A stretch of 64,000 bases of DNA, taken from Saprospiraceae bacterium (lineage in GTDB: Bacteria > Bacteroidota > Bacteroidia > Chitinophagales > Saprospiraceae). The notes beneath the pieces were generated by a model that ran no database searches, was not told the DNA's origin, and saw only the letters and a program-made list of their open reading frames with translations. Location: the NCBI GenBank assembly GCA_016719615.1, contig JADJYQ010000001.1:656501-720500 (forward strand), in the 5' to 3' direction. How positions within the stretch are numbered: position 1 is the stretch's first letter; each line of letters begins with the position of its first letter. Positions 36,990 through 45,970 of the stretch are shown here, piece by piece. The translations under genes were made by a program, and so were the position numbers.

Positions 36990-37343
36990 ATGGAAACAAA
37001 GAAGAAACAAACCACAGAAAACTTCATTAAGGAGATTCGCAGACGAACTAGAAGGATATTTAGTTCCGAACAAAAGATAGGAATTGTTATGGAAGCATTG
37101 AGAGCTGAGATATCAGTAGCAGAGTTATGTCGAAAGTATTCAATACATGAACCGCAATTTTACAAATGGAATAAAGAGTTCTTGGAAGCAGGAAAGAAGC
37201 GATTATCCGGTGATACAACCAGGGAAGCCACAAGTGATGAAGTATTAGAGCTTAGAAAGGAAAATCAGCGTTTAAAAGAGATGGTTGCTGATTTGGTACT
37301 TCGATATGATATTGTAAAAAAAAGCTTGTCCGTGCTGGAATAA
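36990..37343 (+). CDS. IS3 transposase OrfA
   Basis: 117 residues: a helix-turn-helix domain (RRIFSSEQKIGIVMEALRAEISVAELCRKYSIHEPQFYKWNKEFLEAGKKRL) followed by a leucine-zipper-like helix (VLELRKENQRLKEMVADLVLRYDIVKKSL). It binds the element ends. Near its 3' end is an A8-G run (37316-37324): slippage by -1 there joins OrfA to OrfB in one OrfAB protein, because the -1 frame is open from this run into OrfB (KLVRAGITVKFNKYMRFTASEKQ). Confidence 0.93.
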   Translation: METKKKQTTENFIKEIRRRTRRIFSSEQKIGIVMEALRAEISVAELCRKYSIHEPQFYKWNKEFLEAGKKRLSGDTTREATSDEVLELRKENQRLKEMVADLVLRYDIVKKSLSVLE

Positions 37344-37363
37344 CCGTAAAATTCAATAAGTAT

Positions 37364-38380
37364 ATGAGATTTACAGCTTCGGAAAAACAAGAGTTAATCA
37401 ATATCGTAGTTGGTTCCCAAATTGGGGTTAACAAAACACTTCGAGAGATTGGACTTAATAAAAGTACTTTTTATAACTGGTATAAAGCTTATTCTGATCA
37501 TGGTGTGGATGGATTGGCTCCCAGTAAACGTACTAACAGAAGGCAATGGAACAGTATTCCACAAGAGCAAAAGAATATTGTTGTCATACTTGCATTGGAG
37601 TTTCCTCATTTATCATCCAGGGAACTTGCTTATAAACTTACGGATGAACAACAAATATTTATATCAGAATCAAGCGTCTATAGAATTCTAAAAGAAAGAG
37701 GATTGATTACGGCTCCTGCACATATTTTTATAACAGCAGCAGATGAATTTAGTAAAAAGACTGCATTCGTAAATCAGATGTGGCAAACAGACTTTACCTA
37801 CTTTAAAATCTTAGGCTGGGGTTGGTATTACTTAAGTACTGTTTTAGATGATTACAGCAGATATATTGTCCACTGGGAACTCTGCAAAGGCATGAAAGTG
37901 GAGGATGTAAAAAGGACCGTTGATAGAGCAATCATCAAAGCTAAAATTGTCACTAAACAACGACCTAAATTATTGTCTGACAATGGCTCTTGCTATATAG
38001 CTTCTGATTTAAAAAATTATTTGAAAAAATTCTATGATATAGACCAGATACATGGAAGGCCATTCCATCCTCAAACGCAAGGCAAGATTGAACGATATCA
38101 TAGGACAATGAAAAACGTCGTAAAACTTGATAATTATTATTGCCCTGAGGAATTGGAAAGAGCTTTAGAAAAATTTGTGCAAACTTATAACAATGAAAGA
38201 TACCATGAATCACTAGAAAATTTAACTCCTGCCGATGTTTATTTTGGCCGTGGCGACCTCATTTTAAAAGAAAGAGAAAGAATTAAACTACAATGTTTTA
38301 GGGATAGAAAAATTGAATATGAAAAATTATTTCCCATTAAAATTAATATTTATAAACAAAAAGAATTAGCTTTGAATTAA
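37364..38380 (+). CDS. IS3 transposase OrfB (DDE integrase domain)
   Basis: 338 residues with an N-terminal HTH (TLREIGLNKSTFYNWYKAYSDHG), a HTH_21-type region (LSSRELAYKLTDEQQIFISESSVYRILKERGLI) and the rve catalytic core: MWQTDFTYFKILG (first Asp), LLSDNGSCYIA (second Asp) and QGKIERYHRTMKN (Glu). It is probably produced mainly as OrfAB by programmed -1 frameshifting. Separate initiation at ATG 37364 is also possible. Confidence 0.95.
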   Translation: MRFTASEKQELINIVVGSQIGVNKTLREIGLNKSTFYNWYKAYSDHGVDGLAPSKRTNRRQWNSIPQEQKNIVVILALEFPHLSSRELAYKLTDEQQIFISESSVYRILKERGLITAPAHIFITAADEFSKKTAFVNQMWQTDFTYFKILGWGWYYLSTVLDDYSRYIVHWELCKGMKVEDVKRTVDRAIIKAKIVTKQRPKLLSDNGSCYIASDLKNYLKKFYDIDQIHGRPFHPQTQGKIERYHRTMKNVVKLDNYYCPEELERALEKFVQTYNNERYHESLENLTPADVYFGRGDLILKERERIKLQCFRDRKIEYEKLFPIKINIYKQKELALN

Positions 38381-38467
38381 ATAGAAACACTAATTAGTGA
38401 TAAGTTCAAATTACTTTGACGACATACAGTCGGACAAAAGTGAAAAAATTTGTCAAAATTATTTAAC

Positions 38468-40306
38468 TTAATAAAAGGCTTCAACTTTAATGTTATCAAT
38501 AAATATTTCATTACTTTCGCGATTCCATAAAAATGCTTTGAAAATATCATCTTTCGATCGCACTTCTGGGGTTAAATATATAAATTCAATATATTGCCAA
38601 ATGTTTCTTGGCAACTTTAAAGTTTCAAAGTTTAGAGATCTCCAAAAATAGACTTTCCCTCGATGTTCCATTTGGGCGCATAAATTAGCATTTACGATAC
38701 TATCATTGGTAGCAGGTATAAGCACAAAGCATGAAACCCTTAAATAAGAATAATAATGTGGTGTTGTTGCGTTAAATGGAGTCCAAATGTTCTTACTAAA
38801 TCCATTACCGGCAATTTTCTGCGAATAATTCCCATCATAAACTGGTTCCTTAACGAACGAAGAATCAATACCATATTCCATATCTTCAAAACCAATTATT
38901 TTTCTGTTCAAAGTTTTATTCGTATTCAAATTTTCGATACCTTTTTCATTTCGGGCAATTAATAATAAATCATCAGTAGATGGATCTTTTTTTGTTGATA
39001 GAAAATTTTTTAAATATGCTGCTTTTGTCATTCTATCCGGATGAATTATTCCTTTATGATATTGCCATGATTGAAATATATTCAATGAAACTACACAAAA
39101 TAAAATTATAGCCATAATCAATTTCAATATTGAAAATTTGTTATTTAAAAATGACCTATACACTAAAGCCGCAAAAGGCAAGCATAAATAACTATACGAA
39201 GGAAGTGCTGCCCGGGAACTAAAACTTCCAGAATACCACCATACGGACCAACTTGAAGTTATATATATGGATGCGATAAAAATACTAATTAAAGTGTAAA
39301 ATAATCTTAAATTTATTCGATATAAATAAACGAAACCAATTATAGCTAAAATGACCAAAGGAGTATAAATTAACCAGCCTTTTCTAAAACTAAATAGGTA
39401 ATTGAAAATATGTGGTGTATAAAAATCTAATCCTTCACCAGCGTTGTCATAACTATTAATTAGCCAATGCCCTGTTTCTATTTTCCAGTATAGAAATTGT
39501 ATCGATCCAATTATGACTAATATTAATAAAGAGTAAATGGGTGCTTTAATATTAGAAATAGTTGATGCTCTAAAAAATTTGAATACAGGATTTTGTGGAG
39601 TCCAAAATAGAGGAATTAATAAGGCAATAATCTCTACTGGCCTGATCAATGCCATTAGCCCGCAACATCCTATTGAATAATACCAATATTTCTGATTAAT
39701 ACTATTTTTATATTTTTCTGATAAAAACATCAAGGTAGCATAAAGAAAAAAAAGATAATTGTGTTGCATTAGATTTAAGCCATACATTCCAAAATGTACT
39801 GTCATATTTGTCCCAAAATATATACAAATTAATGTAATTTGTGTTATAATGTTTGAAAAGTAATTTTTTAGAAGTTTTTGCAAAAGTATGAATCCTAGTA
39901 TAGTAACGAGCATGCTTTCGATAAAAATTGACCATTGATATGGTGCAGTAAATCCATCTGGTGCATAACTGAAAATCAAAGATATAATATGCGCTATTAA
40001 AAAAAATGGCAGGTAAAGCACTGACATTCCGATGGAATAACGGATTACATAGTTTTGATTATCGATATAACTAAATTGATATAATGTTGGAGAATTCTGA
40101 TAAGTTTCATTAATTTTAGATGCCCATTCTAGATTAGTAAAATGTAAATTCCAATCTGTAAAAAACTTTGGAAGGTACAAATAATAGCCAAATACATCGT
40201 AAGTAAATAGATTATTTGATTTGGTTAGTAAATTAGTTAAAATTATGGTTAAAATTACAATTATAAGACCGAAGTTGTTTCGTATTATATTTAAACTATT
40301 GGACAT
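38468..40306 (-). CDS. Multi-pass membrane protein, GT-C glycosyltransferase-like
   Basis: 612 residues with about 10-11 hydrophobic segments over residues 10-430, then a soluble C-terminal domain (about 440-612) that looks like a carbohydrate-binding beta-sandwich (KIIGFEDMEYGIDSSFVKEPVYDGNYSQKIAGNG ... FIDNIKVEAF). An acidic residue after the first helix (SNNLFTYDVFGYYLYLP) is placed as in GT-C enzymes such as protein mannosyltransferases, which use lipid-linked sugars on the outer face of the inner membrane. Substrate unknown. The gene is alone; low GC. Confidence 0.75.
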   Translation of the reverse strand: MSNSLNIIRNNFGLIIVILTIILTNLLTKSNNLFTYDVFGYYLYLPKFFTDWNLHFTNLEWASKINETYQNSPTLYQFSYIDNQNYVIRYSIGMSVLYLPFFLIAHIISLIFSYAPDGFTAPYQWSIFIESMLVTILGFILLQKLLKNYFSNIITQITLICIYFGTNMTVHFGMYGLNLMQHNYLFFLYATLMFLSEKYKNSINQKYWYYSIGCCGLMALIRPVEIIALLIPLFWTPQNPVFKFFRASTISNIKAPIYSLLILVIIGSIQFLYWKIETGHWLINSYDNAGEGLDFYTPHIFNYLFSFRKGWLIYTPLVILAIIGFVYLYRINLRLFYTLISIFIASIYITSSWSVWWYSGSFSSRAALPSYSYLCLPFAALVYRSFLNNKFSILKLIMAIILFCVVSLNIFQSWQYHKGIIHPDRMTKAAYLKNFLSTKKDPSTDDLLLIARNEKGIENLNTNKTLNRKIIGFEDMEYGIDSSFVKEPVYDGNYSQKIAGNGFSKNIWTPFNATTPHYYSYLRVSCFVLIPATNDSIVNANLCAQMEHRGKVYFWRSLNFETLKLPRNIWQYIEFIYLTPEVRSKDDIFKAFLWNRESNEIFIDNIKVEAFY

Positions 40307-41078
40307 AAAGGAGATTTAAGTTTCAAATATATAATTTTGTGTAGAAATTTAATGTTTGATTTTTATAAATATTCAGGTCTAAATCAGCAATATATTTTCC
40401 AATAGTCATTTTACGATTAAGAAATAATCACTTAATATGCAAAACCCGAAGGCTGTGTCTTAGCCCTCTAAATGACTTGGCTAAAAAAAGAAATCAAATT
40501 ATTCGAAGCAAATTTAGGGAAAATGACGAAACAATGAAGATATTTTACATTCCGACATTAGGTAGGAACCATACCAAATCCGGTGATATGATCTCCGGTA
40601 TCTGATCCGACGTTGTCCTGAGGCACTCATATGGGTGTACATCATTAGCTTTGAGGGATCCAAATATTGAGTACATCAATGCAATACGCTGTACTGTTCT
40701 TCCATCATGAGTAATAGCCGACTCTACGGAGATTCAGCCAGCTGGTACTATCGCGTAATTTAATTCGAAAAAAGAGAATGATTCCTGAGTAAAACAGTAA
40801 GGCAGAAGAAACAAACCATAAACATCGCTTATAATTTATTTAGGATACTGCAATTCAAAAGGAAGGTGTAATGGGCTTAGTATACCCGGAAGCGAAAAAT
40901 CATAATTAAGAATGCGAAAATGTTGAAAACCGAGTCTCTAATGTTAAAAATTGAATTTTTCAATCTAGACTTTTTGCTTTTGAACTCTAATTAAAGTGGG
41001 ACCAAATAAATGAAAATATTTATTTCAATAAATAAAAGTGCCCTTAATTGTGTGTATGTTAGAAAAGTAAACTGGATA
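40307..41078. other. Long AT-rich intergenic stretch with a possible hydrolase relic
   Basis: No intact gene seen in 770 bp. A plus-strand frame from ATG 40534 reads MKIFYIPTLGRNHTKSG, two stops interrupt it, and a middle piece VVLRHSYGCTSLALRDPNIEYINAI resembles the nucleophile-elbow region (HSYG) of an alpha/beta hydrolase; it ends at about 40759. This is weak evidence for a decayed gene. Confidence 0.3.
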
Positions 41079-41240
41079 TTAATTACTACAATTGTCATTT
41101 GCCTTTTTAGCGAGACACTCATTGCAGTACTCTCCACTCGTAGGTTTTGTGGTTTTCTCTACATAATCACTAGTTGGCCAGTTTGAACAATTTCTACAAA
41201 AATGCCATGTGTCTTTATCTTTCCTTTTTCGATATGCCAT
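41079..41240 (-). CDS. Small zinc-ribbon protein
   Basis: 53 residues from ATG 41240: MAYRKRKDKDTWHFCRNC, then SNWPTSDYVEKTTKPTSGE and YCNECLAKKANDNCSN. Two CxxC pairs (CRNC and CNEC) 28 residues apart form a zinc ribbon, and the motif TWHFCRNCSNWPT is shared by a family of tiny uncharacterised proteins. No operon partner; unknown role, perhaps binding nucleic acid or protein. Confidence 0.75.
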   Translation of the reverse strand: MAYRKRKDKDTWHFCRNCSNWPTSDYVEKTTKPTSGEYCNECLAKKANDNCSN

Positions 41241-41750
41241 TTTATGGAATTTTAATTATGTAAATGTAAGGTATATTTAAATGCATTAATGAAAAGTATT
41301 TCCCCAAATTTAAAATTTAGTATTTCATGCAAAGACATCAACGTATTAACTGTAAATAATTTTTTTGGAAAGAACAATTCTTATACCAATTAAAGCAGAT
41401 TGTGTATGAATATATTATTAGATAATGAGGTTTAAAGCTAACTTCATCGAATTATAAGTTAAATTGCCTGAGTGAAAATTTCAAAGAATTTAATTCTTCG
41501 AAGCGAAGTTTTGACAATTAAAAAAGCCCTCGAACATCAAGTACTTAGGGCTTTAGAATGCTGGACTATTTGATTAGTGCAAACTATCATTTGATTCGAA
41601 TGCAACAAATCAATTCTAATGGATATATTATCTAGAAATAAATCCATTTATATTCCGCTCATATTTATGAACATTTTTGCCATACGTTGCAAAAACAACT
41701 ATAAATAGCAAGGTGCAATCTAAGTTCAAGTATAAACAATATGGATTATA
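41241..41750. other. Intergenic, with a degenerate regulatory box and a terminator
   Basis: No gene is seen in these 510 bp upstream of the IS481 element. A plus-strand TAGTATTTCATGCAA at 41318-41332 is 13/15 identical to the box found upstream of genes at 43-53 kb, with a weaker second copy at 41341-41355, but no gene follows in that direction. Confidence 0.4.
41521..41557 (-). terminator. Rho-independent terminator
   Basis: On the minus strand AAAGCCCT, a 16-base loop, AGGGCTTT and a T-run (TTTTTAATT) form a standard terminator, about 200 bp beyond the IS481 transposase stop. Confidence 0.65.
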
Positions 41751-42708
41751 TGTCAATCCGTATTCTAACCAATAGCTTGGACGGAATTGTTAATAAATTG
41801 ACTTGGCGTTTTTAAATTTAAACTCAAGTGTAATCTTTCGTAATTGTAGTATTGCAGGTATTTTTTTAATTCGCAATTAATCTTTGAAACATCGTTAGGA
41901 AGTTTGTCTAAACATTCTTCTTGTATCGTTCTGTTTACTCTTTCAATATGAGCGTTGTCATTGGGTTTACCGATTCTGGTGTACCTATGGTCTTTGTGGA
42001 TTCTCGAAGTGAACAATTGAGAGAATTCTGGTCCGTGATCACTTTGTAGCATCTTGAAATGAAATACAGATTTTCTTTGAGCTTCATTTACAAATTTAAT
42101 GGTTTGTTTACCGTTCATTTTTTCATACGCTTTTGCATATACCCATCTTGAATATACATCAATGAGCACAAATACATACAATCGTTTCTTTTGATCAATC
42201 ATCCGATGAATGGTATCAATTTGCACCAAATCGCCCGATTTAAGGGGATATGGACGGTCTACGGGTGGATGATATCGTTTCCACTTACTTCTCTTTTTCA
42301 TTAAGCCATGACGGTCAATGGTTCTTCGTACAGAGTTCAGAGAAACCTTGATTCCTTCATTTAGTAAATGCTGATGCACCACTTCACTCGTTCTTTTTGT
42401 TTTGATACGTAGAGCCACAATTCTTTTTACAATCTTTTCTTTTAATTCTTTCGGATGGTGGTGTGGCCTTGAGGATCTAGTCGGTATTGCACCAAATCCA
42501 TATACTTGTGCTTTCTTGAACCATTTACATATCGTACTAGAACCAACTCCATATATTCGACCAACTTCTTCCTTACTAAATCCTCTCCTTACCATGTAGG
42601 CAGCATCTCTGCGTACGTTTGGCATGTGTGGGTTTTTTGTGTATGACATATTTATATATTTTACCCTTAATCCGTCCAAGCTATTGAGATATTACGTCAA
42701 TCTTGACA
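41751..42708 (-). mobile_element. IS481-family insertion sequence
   Basis: About 958 bp. Both ends carry, reading inwards, TGTCAA and then a perfect inner repeat CAATAGCTTGGACGGA (41770-41785 and 42670-42685). The single gene inside encodes a DDE transposase. The outer TGT start is typical of IS481. No convincing target-site duplication. Confidence 0.85.
41765..42649 (-). CDS. IS481-family DDE transposase
   Basis: About 294 residues from ATG 42649. A helix-turn-helix region (MVRRGFSKEEVGRIYGVGSSTICKWFKKAQVYG) precedes the rve core: GDLVQIDTIHRMI (Asp), LQSDHGPEFSQLF (Asp) and NDNAHIERVNRTIQEECLD (Glu), then YYNYERLHLSLNLKTPSQF. Alternative TTG 42679 lies inside the inverted repeat and is less likely. 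Intact, so the element may be active. Confidence 0.93.
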   Translation of the reverse strand: MSYTKNPHMPNVRRDAAYMVRRGFSKEEVGRIYGVGSSTICKWFKKAQVYGFGAIPTRSSRPHHHPKELKEKIVKRIVALRIKTKRTSEVVHQHLLNEGIKVSLNSVRRTIDRHGLMKKRSKWKRYHPPVDRPYPLKSGDLVQIDTIHRMIDQKKRLYVFVLIDVYSRWVYAKAYEKMNGKQTIKFVNEAQRKSVFHFKMLQSDHGPEFSQLFTSRIHKDHRYTRIGKPNDNAHIERVNRTIQEECLDKLPNDVSKINCELKKYLQYYNYERLHLSLNLKTPSQFINNSVQAIG

Positions 42709-42721
42709 AAAAGTGTAAACA

Positions 42722-42996
42722 TTAGTCCAATTTTTTTACCCTATCTAGCAATTTCATTGCTTTTACTAATAAATACGTGCCTTTATTGGATTTGTCAATT
42801 GATCGCTCCATCTCAATTGTAATTTGCAAACATAAAATGGCCGCTTGTCTCCAATTATCATTAATAGATTCATTTAAATTATTCTGCTGGATAAAGTATA
42901 AGTAATACCATTCTGCCAAATGATAAAAAGTTGCAGCAAATGTTGGATCTTGAAATAAACTTTGAAGACAATATTGAATGCCTTTGATTTATGCAT
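42722..42996 (-). pseudogene. Small helical protein, frameshifted
   Basis: A helical protein ending WRQAAILCLQITIEMERSIDKSN and LLVKAMKLLDRVKKLD is open only to about 42960. Restoring one A in an AAA run near 42978 joins it to ATG 42996 (MHKSKGIQYCLQSLFQDPTFAATFYHLAEWYYL), giving about 91 residues. As elsewhere in the window the break is a homopolymer. No family recognised; it lies 14 bp inside the right edge of the IS481 element. Confidence 0.5.
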
Positions 42997-43072
42997 TTCG
43001 GGAGTATCTTCTGAAATTGGAGATCTAAAATTATAAATATTTTATTACAAAGGGACTCTTCTTCAATCTAAG

Positions 43073-43618
43073 CTAAACAACCCCAAACACAAAAACACTT
43101 CTGTCTAAATAGTTGCCAATGTCGTGCCAATTAAACCGCATTAAGCAACTATTGCCTAGGTAATTAGTCTTCTCAATTGATGATGGTATTTTAAGGCTAT
43201 AACTTAATGTAGCTGAAGCCCCCGGTGCAAGATTGAGGCCTGCGAATGCAGGTTGGGTAAGGCGTGGAAATCTTGTATCTACATTTAATAGAAAAGTGCC
43301 AATGTTAGGGTCAACATTTCCAGAACCTACCCATACATGGTTAAATAACCAGACAGAATTTACTGGATCCGGATTATAAATACCAATGTTGTAATTAATA
43401 GTTCCCCCAGGACTGGTGCTTCCGCTCCAACTCTGGAACCAAATTAATGGTGAGTTTATTCTTTTAAATTTGTCCTCAATTTCAGAGGAGGTAATACCCG
43501 TAAAATTTAGATTCTTTGACAGGCCGCGTTGCTTTTCAACTAATTCTGTTATCTTCTTAATATGAAGTTTAATTTCATCGGCTGACCATTTCGGGTTTTG
43601 CTTTTTTTCGTTTGGCAT
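43073..43618 (-). CDS. Hypothetical protein with beta-sandwich domain
   Basis: 181 residues without a signal peptide. The N-terminal 60 residues are charged helix (SADEIKLHIKKITELVEKQRGLSKNL), the rest is beta-rich with SPLIWFQSWSGSTSPGGTINYNIGIYNPDPV and LAPGASATLSYSLKIPSS, resembling a CARDB/immunoglobulin-like fold. Its upstream region on the minus strand has two TAGTATTT boxes 21 bp apart and a perfect -7 box, the same arrangement as other genes of this locus. Confidence 0.75.
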   Translation of the reverse strand: MPNEKKQNPKWSADEIKLHIKKITELVEKQRGLSKNLNFTGITSSEIEDKFKRINSPLIWFQSWSGSTSPGGTINYNIGIYNPDPVNSVWLFNHVWVGSGNVDPNIGTFLLNVDTRFPRLTQPAFAGLNLAPGASATLSYSLKIPSSIEKTNYLGNSCLMRFNWHDIGNYLDRSVFVFGVV

Positions 43619-43658
43619 AATAATTATTTGATTTGTGAATAAATTATGAGATTTGACA

Positions 43659-43724
43659 CAAATCTAAAATATAAAAACTTTCAATTTGTAAGTAGAAATA
43701 CTAAATCTAGGTGTAAAAATACTA
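43659..43724 (-). promoter_or_regulatory. Paired regulatory boxes plus -7 box of the 43618 gene
   Basis: On the minus strand TAGTATTTTTACACC (43724-43710) and TAGTATTTCTACTTA (43703-43689) start 21 bp apart; TAGATTTG (43666-43659) is a perfect TAnnTTTG, 37 bp after the second box start. Confidence 0.5.
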
Positions 43725-43845
43725 TTACATCTTAGTATTTGTTGATTTAAACCGGAACTACAATAACTCCTGTGCTTTTTAAAGTCGTCAAGTATTATTT
43801 TAACTCAATCTAGAAGCATGTATTGACAAAGCCCAGGGAATTAAT

Positions 43846-44369
43846 CTATACTCTTGCTGTGTGTGGTCCTTTGAAATAATGAGTTTTAAATTTAAATCTT
43901 TGTGATTGAATTATCGTATCCCTCCGACCAACTACATACCAACTCCTGGAAGGAGCAAATCCAATAATTTTATCATGTGACCCATGATCATTAATTAGTC
44001 TCTCAAATTGCCCCTTGCTTTTTAATTGGGTAAAATCTGTTTCTTGATCTAGTATTGATCCGCAGAATATAATTGTGTCAAACATGATTCTGTCATATCG
44101 TTTCATTGATTCTAATACAATATCGGTTCCAAAACTATGAGCAATTATATGAGGTCGAACAGAATTGGATAGAAAGTTTTGTTCGTAAAACGTGCAAAAT
44201 TTCTTAATTATCCTATTTCTAAAATAAGGCACAATGAATTTAACAATGCTTAAATAACCATAATCAAAAGATATAATGAAATGTTATTAATTTCTACTAT
44301 TTCAGAACAAGCAATGGTATCATACCATTTTTTTTTTCTTCTAATTCCATGAACTGTTATAATCTTCAC
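43846..44369 (-). pseudogene. Alpha/beta hydrolase, frameshifted
   Basis: A frame from GTG 44369 reads VKIITVHGIRRKKKWYDTIACSEIVEINNI; adding one T to the TTT run at about 44273 continues it as FIISFDYGYLSIVKFIVPYFRNRIIKKF, then RPHIIAHSFGTDIVLESMKRYD with the nucleophile elbow (HSFG), TIIFCGSIL, and SWYVVGRRDTIIQSQRF with the acid and a final His (GPHTARV). This is a lipase/esterase-like fold of about 174 residues. The break is again a homopolymer, so the gene may be intact in the organism. Confidence 0.65.
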
Positions 44370-44502
44370 TAATATTAGTATTTAATAATGGCCAAATGTG
44401 GAAAATAAATAAATTAAAATAAATACAAAAAAGTTATTATAAATTAAAGCTCAGATGGCTATTCTTTTATGAACAAAATTGAGAATAATTGAAAAGTAGT
44501 TT

Positions 44503-45153
44503 TTAATTGATTAAATTATTCTTATAGCAAAATATCACCAAACCAGCGGTGTTTTTACATTGGGTCTTTCTTAATAGTTCCGCCCTAATGCTATCAACCG
44601 TGCGGACACCTATATATAATTCTTTGCTTATTTGAAGTGATGTTTTTTGTTCTGCCAGTAGTTTTAACACCTTCAATTCCCGACTATCAAAAGCCACATC
44701 TATTCCGTCCCTATAATTTATATGCTTTTTCTCAATAAATTTGGATGCTAGAACATCATTGATCCTCTTATTCATATAATAGCCTTTTTCATGGCATTCT
44801 TTGATAGCAAAGTAGACTTCAGCAGGGTCAGAATTCTTAATAAGGTAACTATTGGCCCGTGAGTCCATAAATTTGTAAATGAAGCTATCTTCTTCGTGCA
44901 TTGTAAGTACAATTACTTTAACTTCATCATTATTAACCCGTAGAATGTTTAAAGTTTCGTAGCCATCCATATCAGGCATCTTAACATCAAGCAAAATTAC
45001 ATCAATATGTTGTGATGTGAGGTTTTCTAAAAGCTCTTTCCCATTTGAAGTCTCCAACACAATATCAATGTCTTTATAATATGAAAGACTTGAAACGATA
45101 CCTGTCCTAAATATTTTATGGTCATCTGCTATTGCAACTCTAATTTTTAACAT
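44503..45153 (-). CDS. NarL/LuxR-type response regulator
   Basis: 216 residues: receiver domain (IADDHKIFRTGI; phospho-acceptor Asp56 in VILLDVKMPDMDGYETL; Lys in SYLIKNSDPAEV) followed by a LuxR-type helix-turn-helix (ALKVLKLLAEQKTSLQISKELYIGVRTVDSIRAELLRKTQ). Last gene of the four-gene operon with the histidine kinase 13 bp upstream, so it is its cognate partner. It probably binds the paired TAGTATTT boxes scattered through 43-53 kb; that link is inferred. Confidence 0.93.
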   Translation of the reverse strand: MLKIRVAIADDHKIFRTGIVSSLSYYKDIDIVLETSNGKELLENLTSQHIDVILLDVKMPDMDGYETLNILRVNNDEVKVIVLTMHEEDSFIYKFMDSRANSYLIKNSDPAEVYFAIKECHEKGYYMNKRINDVLASKFIEKKHINYRDGIDVAFDSRELKVLKLLAEQKTSLQISKELYIGVRTVDSIRAELLRKTQCKNTAGLVIFCYKNNLIN

Positions 45154-45166
45154 AGTCTTTTGAGAT

Positions 45167-45970
45167 TTAATAATGTTGGATTAATGGAATCCTTAGCTCG
45201 ATACATCGTTGATCAAGGGTCTCAATTTCAGCAAAATTAATGCTCCCATTAAGAATATCTAGCCTGTGTTGGATGTTTTTTAAACCCAATCCATCAGATG
45301 TTTCCAAAAGATTTAGATATTCTCTCATAGTAAACAAGTCCCCATTGTGTACTATGTTTAATTGAAAATATTGCGGATTTGCACTTATATTTATATGGAT
45401 TGACTTTGCATTACCATGTTTTATTGCATTTATAACGAGTTCCTGTAGAATACGGTACAACATGAGTGTTTTGAACGGCTCTAATTCAAGCTGATTGTCA
45501 TCAAAACCCAAAGTAATGTTACAAGCGCTTGTACTGTTGATTAGATAACAAAAGTCTTCAATAGCATGATAAAGTCCAAAATTCTCTAATGCGGCCGGAT
45601 GCAAGACATGTGAGATGTTTCTTACTTGGTTAATCGCCAAATCTAAATTTATTATAGCCGATTTAATTTCTAACAGGTTGCAATTTGGTTCTTTAACTAT
45701 ATGCGATCTTAAACTTAATTGAACAGCGGTTAATAATGGGCCGACTTCATCATGCAATTCGTTCCCTATGTTCTTTCTTTCGCTTTCTTGAGAATTTATA
45801 ACTGCCTCAGACAAACGCAACTGAAAACCTTTTTCAAAATTAACTTTTTCATTCTCTAAATGAATAATATGCTTCCTGTGGGTTAGTACAAATATAATCA
45901 ACCCTCCAATAAAGAGGCATAATAATAAGGTTCCCAATAATATTAAACTCTCTGGAGACGATACAAACAT
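45167..45970 (-). CDS. Sensor histidine kinase (HisKA_3 / NarX-type)
   Basis: 267 residues: one N-terminal transmembrane helix (LILLGTLLLCLFIGGLIIFVL), a coiled coil, the phospho-acceptor His73 in ESERKNIGNELHDEVGPLLTAVQLSLR, and an HATPase domain with ILQELVINAIKHGNAKSI (N box) and LETSDGLGLKNIQHRLDILNG (G box). There is no sensor domain of its own. Its start overlaps the 7TM-like gene by 28 bp, which suggests that this membrane protein provides the input. Confidence 0.92.
   Translation of the reverse strand: MFVSSPESLILLGTLLLCLFIGGLIIFVLTHRKHIIHLENEKVNFEKGFQLRLSEAVINSQESERKNIGNELHDEVGPLLTAVQLSLRSHIVKEPNCNLLEIKSAIINLDLAINQVRNISHVLHPAALENFGLYHAIEDFCYLINSTSACNITLGFDDNQLELEPFKTLMLYRILQELVINAIKHGNAKSIHINISANPQYFQLNIVHNGDLFTMREYLNLLETSDGLGLKNIQHRLDILNGSINFAEIETLDQRCIELRIPLIQHY

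Larger units (their letters stand above)
36911..38428 (+). mobile_element. IS3-family insertion sequence, copy 2 (intact)
   Basis: 1518 bp with inverted ends TGTAAATCGTCAGCATAAAG and (reverse complement of right end) TGTATGTCGTCAAAGTAATT. It carries intact orfA and orfB. No target-site duplication is visible (left flank TTTAT, right flank GTCGG). The left flank is a broken tRNA-Leu. The right flank reads in frame RTKVKKFVKII then stop, which looks like the last residues of a T9SS sorting domain. Confidence 0.95.

Noticed and set aside
40534..40759. Alpha/beta hydrolase gene
   Set aside because: Only a short HSYG-containing piece is protein-like and two stops interrupt a frame that is far too short; at most a relic, mentioned under the intergenic entry.
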